NCBI RefSeq assembly: GCF_004363725.1
Contig: NZ_SNZF01000011.1
Location: 28,396-92,395 of the forward strand
Length of the DNA stretch: 64,000 nucleotides
From: Aquamicrobium defluvii
Lineage (GTDB): Bacteria > Pseudomonadota > Alphaproteobacteria > Rhizobiales > Rhizobiaceae
Reading direction: 5' to 3'
Positions within the stretch are counted from its first letter, which is position 1; every line of letters begins with the position of its first letter. This document shows positions 47,889-64,000 of this stretch, one piece after another. The position numbers were made by a program, and so were the translations under genes. Below the pieces are notes generated by a model. The model did not search any database. It saw nothing but the letters and a program-made list of their open reading frames with translations, and had not been told where the DNA came from.

Positions 47889-47935
47889 CCTGAGGGCCGG
47901 AACCGGCTTTCAGGAAACAGGTTTTCACCTGTTTT
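47889..47935 (+). promoter_or_regulatory. Attenuator-like tandem hairpins between rplL and rpoB
   Basis: Two adjacent hairpins: CCTGA...TCAGG with inner GCCGG/CCGGC (47889-47914), and the perfect stem AAACAGGT / ACCTGTTT with loop TTTC (47915-47934) that ends in a T run. The location matches the E. coli partial terminator that lowers rpoBC expression relative to rplJL. Function here is inferred. Confidence 0.5.
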
Positions 47936-48015
47936 GGACAAGGTCGCACCGAGGCGGCCTGGAAGCAAGGCGGATCGCGGCGTGATCCGCCCCGAGATGC
48001 GAGCAAGGAGCTATG

Positions 48016-52152
<4,137 letters not shown>

Positions 52153-52161
52153 ATGGCCGAA

Positions 52162-52207
52162 GCGGCCGCATGAATGTGCGGCCGCCAGCGATCCTTCGGC
52201 GGATCGC
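52162..52207 (+). other. Two consecutive hairpins in the rpoB-rpoC spacer
   Basis: GCGGCCGCA / TGCGGCCGC (loop TGAATG) at 52162-52185, then GCGATCC / GGATCGC (loop TTCGGC) at 52188-52207. There are no T tracts, so they are not classical terminators; they could be RNase sites or stabilise the messenger. Confidence 0.5.
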
Positions 52208-52298
52208 ATGAAATTTTCCGGCCGAGGCCGGTTCTCGCGGGTCCCGCCCGCACGAAAACGAAATTGGGGTATTCGAGGACCCCGCAAAGGAGAATGGC

Positions 52299-56495
<4,197 letters not shown>

Positions 56496-56527
56496 GCGCC
56501 GTCGGCCGACGCAAGGCCAACGAGAAA

Positions 56528-56560
56528 GGCCGCCGGAGCGATCCGGCGGCCTTTTGTTTT
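56528..56560 (+). terminator. Rho-independent terminator of rpoBC
   Basis: Ten-base perfect stem GGCCGCCGGA / TCCGGCGGCC with loop GCGA, followed by TTTTGTTTT. On the minus strand it has a weaker T run (CTTTCTC), so it may also stop the convergent PTS transcript. Confidence 0.95.
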
Positions 56561-56596
56561 GGATATTTGTCTTGAAACGGGCCGGCTGGGCCCCGG

Positions 56597-56884
56597 TCAG
56601 CCCCGCAGCGTGGCCTCGATCTTGTCCAGCACATCCGCCTTGCCGACACCGGTTAGGAAGGCGAGGGTGGTAATCACGGGCACGCCGAGATCGGTGGGAA
56701 GCTGGGTGGTGGAAACCACGAGATCGACGCCGTTGAGCATGGAGCGCACCTCGGTCGCCTTGCATTGCGTGGAATTGATGTTGATGCCGCGCTCCTTCAT
56801 CGCCTCTGTCACCGCATGCGACACCAGCGTCGAGGTTGCGATGCCGGTACCACAGGCAAACAGCACGTTCTTTTGCAGGGCCAT
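56597..56884 (-). CDS. PTS system EIIB component, galactitol type
   Basis: A 95-residue EIIB of the galactitol/SgcB family. The phosphorylated cysteine is Cys11 in LFACGTGIATSTLVSHAV. These subunits transfer phosphate from EIIA to the incoming sugar at EIIC. It is the last of three tightly packed genes (EIIC-EIIA-EIIB), 2 bases after EIIA. Sugar specificity is not determined. Confidence 0.92.
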   Translation of the reverse strand: MALQKNVLFACGTGIATSTLVSHAVTEAMKERGININSTQCKATEVRSMLNGVDLVVSTTQLPTDLGVPVITTLAFLTGVGKADVLDKIEATLRG

Positions 56885-56886
56885 TC

Positions 56887-57369
56887 CTATTGTTCTCCTT
56901 GTTGTGCGCCGTCGAGCAGCGCGAGCAGCTCGTCCGCTGTGCCGGCGTCCAGCAGCTTCTGGCTCAGGGTCTCGTCCTGGATGGTCAGCATGATTTGCTG
57001 CAACATCTCGATCTGCTTGTCCTTGTCGTTGAGCGCCAGCATGAATACCAGCCCGACGGGAACCGACTCTTCGGGGTCTTCCATATTGGCGAAATCCACC
57101 GGATGCGACAGGGTAGCCAGCGCTATTCCCGGCTTCACGACATGTTCGGGGTCCGTATGAGGCACGGCAACGTTGCTGTCGCGCCCCATCGGCAGGCCGG
57201 TAGGCATGCGTGCTTCCCTTGCCAGAACAGCGTCGGCGAAGCTTGGCCGGACATAACCGAGCTTCTCCAGCCGCGCGGCGAGCAGGCGGATAACCTCCTC
57301 GCCTGACGCCGCATCGACTCTCGTGACGATTGCGTCGCGTTTGATCTGCCCGGCAAGGGATTGCGACAT
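56887..57369 (-). CDS. PTS system EIIA component, fructose/mannitol-galactitol type (PTS_EIIA_2)
   Basis: A 160-residue EIIA. The active histidine lies in NVAVPHTDPEHV (about residue 70), the family signature of PTS_EIIA type 2. Start ATG 57369 has AGGAGG upstream and begins MSQSLAGQIKRDAIV; the frame is open further upstream but without homology. The EIIC gene ends 4 bases upstream, so all three overlap or abut as one operon. Unlike EIIA-Ntr, this one has EIIB and EIIC partners. Confidence 0.92.
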   Translation of the reverse strand: MSQSLAGQIKRDAIVTRVDAASGEEVIRLLAARLEKLGYVRPSFADAVLAREARMPTGLPMGRDSNVAVPHTDPEHVVKPGIALATLSHPVDFANMEDPEESVPVGLVFMLALNDKDKQIEMLQQIMLTIQDETLSQKLLDAGTADELLALLDGAQQGEQ

Positions 57370-57373
57370 GTGG

Positions 57374-58789
57374 TCAGGCCTCCTGTGTCTGGCTGGCTTC
57401 CACCGGCTCGCCGGCACCCGCAGCCCGTTCCCAGGCATCGGTGTTGCGGCGATAGAGCCAGAAGCACAGCGCTATGATTGCGGCCAGCAGGATCAGGCCG
57501 AACACGGCGAGATTCTGGATCGCGGCGATCACGACATAGGAAATCCACAGGAAGCCGTCGACCACCGAGGTGATCTGGACCGCGTTGGCCGGCATGGTGA
57601 AGCCCGACGCGACAGCAGCGCTGGTGAACAGCGGCGCCAGTGCGTTGGCCACGTAGAAACCGGCCGCCAGCGTGATCGTGCCGACCACCACCATGCGGAA
57701 GACATTGCCGCGCAGAACCGGAGCTGTCATCGCCACGATGAAGGGAATGACCGCGAGGTCCGCGAACAGGATGACGCGGTTGCCCGGCAGGATGATCGAC
57801 AGCAGGATGGCGATCGGCACGAGGATCAGCGACGAAGAGATGGCAGCGGGATGGCCGATGAGGATCGCCGAATCCAGCCCGACCAGCAGCTCGCGGTCTC
57901 CGGCCCGCTTGCGAACGAACTCATGCGCTGCTTCCGATACCGGCAGCAGGCCTTCCATCAGGATCTTCACCATGCGCGGCAGGAGCAGCATGGCGGCCGC
58001 CAGCGTCATGCCGGTCTGCAATACCTTGGAAATCACCGTGCTTGCATCACCGGCATTGTAGTAGGCGATCACACCGATCACGAGGCCGATGATGAGGCCG
58101 AGCACGACCGGTTCCCCGAACACGCCCAGCCTGCGCTCGATGGTTTCGGTGCTGAGATCGATCTTGTTGATGCCCGGAATGCGGTCGATGACCCAGTTGA
58201 CGACGATGGCGATGGGCAGGATCTGGGCCGAGGCCAGATGCGGCACCGATACCCCCGGGACGCCGTAGAATTGCTGGACCGCGCGGGCCGACCAGTCCGC
58301 AAACAGGAGCGCCAGCGCAGCCATCAGGGCAGCGATGACGAGGCCGTAGCCAAGGCTTCCCGTAGCTGCCGTCGCCAGCGAGCCGATGAAGGCGAAATGC
58401 CAGAAGTTCCACACGTCCACGTTCAGGGTGCGTGTCAGCCGCGCCATCAGCAGGGCGATGTTGACGACGATGGCGATCGGAATGACCCACAGCCCGACCG
58501 AGGAGCCGAAGGCGATCGCCGCTGCCGAAGGCCAGCCCACATCGACGATATCGCGCTGGATGCCGGTGTTCCTGACGATGGCCTGCGCCGAATCGCCGAT
58601 CGTGCCAAGCATGAGCCCCAGCACGAGATTGATGCCGATGAAGGCGACGCCGATGGTGACGGCGGCGCGGAATGCCTTGCCGGCCCTGGCGCCGAGAATG
58701 AGTGCGATGATGAAGATGACGACCGGCAGGAGCACGGTGGCTCCCAGCGTATCGACGATGGCCTTGAGGCCGCTCAGGAACGCGTCCAT
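57374..58789 (-). CDS. PTS system EIIC component, galactitol type
   Basis: A 471-residue membrane transporter of the EIIC-GAT family, with about ten to twelve hydrophobic segments. Recognised stretches include AVTIGVAFIGINLVLGLML, then GVPGVSVPHLASAQILPIAI and VFGEPVVLGLIIGLVIG, typical of galactitol EIIC. The start has GGGAGGG upstream. It would import and phosphorylate a hexitol or related carbohydrate if EI and HPr are available elsewhere; no catabolic enzyme or regulator lies nearby. Confidence 0.92.
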   Translation of the reverse strand: MDAFLSGLKAIVDTLGATVLLPVVIFIIALILGARAGKAFRAAVTIGVAFIGINLVLGLMLGTIGDSAQAIVRNTGIQRDIVDVGWPSAAAIAFGSSVGLWVIPIAIVVNIALLMARLTRTLNVDVWNFWHFAFIGSLATAATGSLGYGLVIAALMAALALLFADWSARAVQQFYGVPGVSVPHLASAQILPIAIVVNWVIDRIPGINKIDLSTETIERRLGVFGEPVVLGLIIGLVIGVIAYYNAGDASTVISKVLQTGMTLAAAMLLLPRMVKILMEGLLPVSEAAHEFVRKRAGDRELLVGLDSAILIGHPAAISSSLILVPIAILLSIILPGNRVILFADLAVIPFIVAMTAPVLRGNVFRMVVVGTITLAAGFYVANALAPLFTSAAVASGFTMPANAVQITSVVDGFLWISYVVIAAIQNLAVFGLILLAAIIALCFWLYRRNTDAWERAAGAGEPVEASQTQEA

Positions 58790-58979
58790 GTTTCCCTCCC
58801 GAAATGGTTCCGGTGGTTCCGGAACATTTGTTGCGCTGCGACAACAGAAGTTGAACCCGCTTCGGTCCGCCTGTCAATTCAGGTGAGCGTTCCGGGCGTG
58901 GTGGCGCTGCGTCTTTTCGGGGGAAACCTTGCGGGCCTCCTCATATTTAGAAGCGATCCTTACCGAAGGAGTGCTCCCT

Positions 58980-59273
58980 TCAGTCCGGCTCTTCGAAGGT
59001 GATGACGGAAACCTCGCCTTCGAGGGCGCCCTGATAGGCTGACAGGTGCGGTTCGTCGTCCGGCTCGCCTTGCATGTCGCCGATCTGGTCGAGTTCGGCT
59101 TCCGCATAACCTTCGGCCGCAAGTGATTCCAGCGCCCTGCGCACGGCGGAATCGTCGTCGGGCGCGACCAGCATCACATGAACGCCTTCGGGCGTGCCGC
59201 CCTTCCGGCGCCAAACGCGGCCAGTGATGATCGTGACGGCGCGGTCCCCGTCCTGCGTTTCATTGTCGTTCAT
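58980..59273 (-). CDS. Small acidic protein of unknown function
   Basis: A 97-residue acidic protein starting MNDNETQDGDRAVTIITGRV. Alternating strand-helix pattern (VTIITGRVWRR, GVHVMLVAPDDDSAVRRALE, EVSVITFEEPD) suggests a small alpha/beta fold. The frame is open upstream, but the ATG at 59273 is the most plausible start and has GAGAAT 7 bases before it. No family recognised; function unknown. Confidence 0.65.
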   Translation of the reverse strand: MNDNETQDGDRAVTIITGRVWRRKGGTPEGVHVMLVAPDDDSAVRRALESLAAEGYAEAELDQIGDMQGEPDDEPHLSAYQGALEGEVSVITFEEPD

Positions 59274-59737
59274 CGGTGATTCTCGCTTTGGTCGTGGATA
59301 TAAGGCTTCTGAACATCCGGATCGCATGAAGCGGCCTTGCAAGACAGCAAAATCACGACCACATTGTGCGCAATCCCGCATCAGTCGCGAAAGAAAATTA
59401 CCAGAGGCGGCCGAAACGGCGCAAAGGCCGGGTTTCGGTGCAGATTCTGGCGTCACGGGGTTGACGAAACGGGGGCTTGCGAGTAGAAGCCGCCCAGTCT
59501 GAGCCGATGTGAGACTTTCCTTTTCGGGGCGACGCGCCTCGGAGTTAGCCTCAAACAGGGTTCGTTTTACGAGCGAAAAAGACATTTCCGGCATGCATGA
59601 AGCGGCAACGCTTCCTCTGCTTTTTGTTCGGGCAGCACCGCGAAAGGCGGCTTGTGGCCCGAATTTGCGTATGGAAACGCTTCTTGAAGCTGCCCTGACT
59701 GGGTTTGAGACACGGAATTGAGAGACAAGAGGGTTTA
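59274..59737. other. 464-base region upstream of the str operon
   Basis: No convincing gene in this stretch. It holds the candidate promoter at 59461-59489 and must carry the start region of the rpsL-rpsG-fusA-tuf transcript and of the divergent acidic protein. Nothing else recognised. Confidence 0.5.
59461..59489 (+). promoter_or_regulatory. Candidate promoter of rpsL-rpsG-fusA-tuf
   Basis: TTGACG, a 17-base spacer and TAGAAG, about 250 bases before rpsL. The -35 hexamer is good, the -10 is weak. Confidence 0.35.
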
Positions 59738-60109
59738 ATGCCTACCGTCAACCAGCTGATCCGCAAGCCGCGCAAGGCGCCGGCAGTGCGCAACAAAGTC
59801 CCGGCCATGCAGCAGAACCCGCAGAAGCGTGGCGTCTGCACGCGCGTCTATACGACGACGCCGAAGAAGCCGAACTCTGCTCTGCGCAAGGTTGCGAAGA
59901 TCCGCCTGACCAATGGCTTCGAGGTCATTGGCTATATCCCGGGCGAGGGGCATAACCTTCAGGAGCACTCCGTGGTCATGATCCGCGGCGGTCGCGTCAA
60001 GGACCTTCCGGGCGTGCGCTATCACATCATCCGCGGCGTGCTCGACACCCAGGGTGTTAAAAACCGCAAGCAGCGTCGCTCCAAGTACGGCGCCAAGCGT
60101 CCGAAGTAA
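59738..60109 (+). CDS. rpsL: 30S ribosomal protein S12
   Basis: 123-residue S12 of the decoding centre. The start [15 protein letters not shown] is standard (ATG 59738). Lys43 is present in [12 protein letters not shown] and the second streptomycin site in [13 protein letters not shown] is wild type, so the protein predicts streptomycin sensitivity at the ribosome. First gene of the str operon; rpsG follows after 57 bases. Confidence 0.98.
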   Translation: MPTVNQLIRKPRKAPAVRNKVPAMQQNPQKRGVCTRVYTTTPKKPNSALRKVAKIRLTNGFEVIGYIPGEGHNLQEHSVVMIRGGRVKDLPGVRYHIIRGVLDTQGVKNRKQRRSKYGAKRPK

Positions 60110-60166
60110 GTTTGCGGCTTCGGCGCTTTCTTTTTATGCGCCGCGCGAGAGAAGAGAGACAACAGC

Positions 60167-60637
60167 ATGTCCCGTCGTCACAGTGCAGCTAAGCGCGAGA
60201 TCAACCCCGATCCCAAGTTCGGCGATCTCGTCATCACCAAGTTCATGAATGCCGTCATGTACGACGGCAAGAAGTCGGTTGCCGAGAGCATCGTCTACGG
60301 TGCCCTCGATCAGGTTCAGTCCAGGACCAAGCAGGAGCCGGTCGGCGTCTTTCATCAGGCGCTCGACAATGTCGCGCCGCACGTGGAAGTGCGTTCGCGT
60401 CGCGTCGGTGGTGCGACCTATCAGGTTCCGGTCGACGTCCGTCCGGAGCGCCGTCAGGCTCTCGCCATCCGCTGGCTGATCTCGGCTGCCCGCAACCGCA
60501 ACGAAACCACCATGATCGACCGTCTTTCGGGTGAGCTGATGGATGCGGCCAACAACCGTGGCACTGCCGTCAAGAAGCGTGAAGACACCCACAAGATGGC
60601 CGAAGCCAACCGCGCCTTCGCGCACTACCGCTGGTAA
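60167..60637 (+). CDS. rpsG: 30S ribosomal protein S7
   Basis: 156-residue S7, which organises the 3' domain of 16S rRNA. Begins [20 protein letters not shown]; motifs include [20 protein letters not shown] and [20 protein letters not shown]. In many bacteria S7 represses its own operon. fusA starts 29 bases after the stop. Confidence 0.98.
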   Translation: MSRRHSAAKREINPDPKFGDLVITKFMNAVMYDGKKSVAESIVYGALDQVQSRTKQEPVGVFHQALDNVAPHVEVRSRRVGGATYQVPVDVRPERRQALAIRWLISAARNRNETTMIDRLSGELMDAANNRGTAVKKREDTHKMAEANRAFAHYRW

Positions 60638-60666
60638 GCGCGAAAGAAGAGTAAGAGGCACCTCCC

Positions 60667-62757
<2,091 letters not shown>

Positions 62758-62823
62758 TCCCACACGGGTTGCATTGTAACTTAATTCAACGCCCCGGTGG
62801 GCAAGCAGGAATGGAGACCTCAC

Positions 62824-63999
<1,176 letters not shown>

Positions 64000-64000
64000 G

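Overview
The window is GC-rich chromosomal DNA from an alphaproteobacterium, most likely Hyphomicrobiales of the Phyllobacteriaceae type (Mesorhizobium, Aquamicrobium, Nitratireductor and relatives). The reasons are a class II DAHP synthase, a malic enzyme fused to a phosphotransacetylase-like tail, DUF2865 and DUF2059 proteins, a STAS-MlaE fusion, two tuf genes around the ribosomal/RNA polymerase cluster, and short palindromic repeats of the kind scattered through rhizobial genomes. This placement is inference from gene content; no 16S rRNA gene is present. Nearly all of the DNA is coding, and no prophage, transposase or CRISPR array is visible.

Layout. 0.2-10 kb: a ferritin-like stress protein, a secreted dienelactone-hydrolase-like enzyme, tRNA-Val, gph, rpiA, glutathione reductase, the magnesium channel mgtE and a fused ABC transporter. 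10-21 kb: DAHP synthase, a GGDEF protein, a GFA-family protein, diacylglycerol kinase, NAD synthetase, a glutamyl-tRNA synthetase, malic enzyme and a dipeptide epimerase. 21.9-26 kb: a complete Mla/Mce-type lipid-transport operon (STAS-permease, ATPase, MCE protein, lipoprotein). 26-33 kb: a DEAD-box helicase, NAD kinase, a membrane GGDEF protein, and an overlapping YkvA-like/ABC1-kinase pair.

33.1-35.9 kb holds the least understood unit: a radical SAM protein of the DNA modification/repair type, translationally coupled (4-base overlap) to a DUF4130-UdgX fusion that carries the histidine used by UdgX to capture uracil covalently. The UdgX reading frame ends inside an antisense tRNA-Thr gene. 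36.2-40.7 kb is a glyoxylate/glycerate module: a divergent IclR regulator, then gcl-hyi-glxR, with AT-rich palindromes between regulator and operon.

40.9-64 kb is the translation/transcription core: rlmB, tRNA-Tyr, tRNA-Gly, tuf copy 1, tRNA-Trp, secE-nusG, rplKA, rplJL, rpoBC, then an inserted galactitol-type PTS operon and a small acidic protein on the other strand, then rpsL-rpsG-fusA-tuf copy 2. The two tuf genes look identical and lie in direct orientation 20.4 kb apart.

A recurrent small-scale pattern is that short intergenic repeats start with TAG, and that TAG is the stop codon of the neighbouring gene (positions near 1130, 14114, 33016 and 40934).
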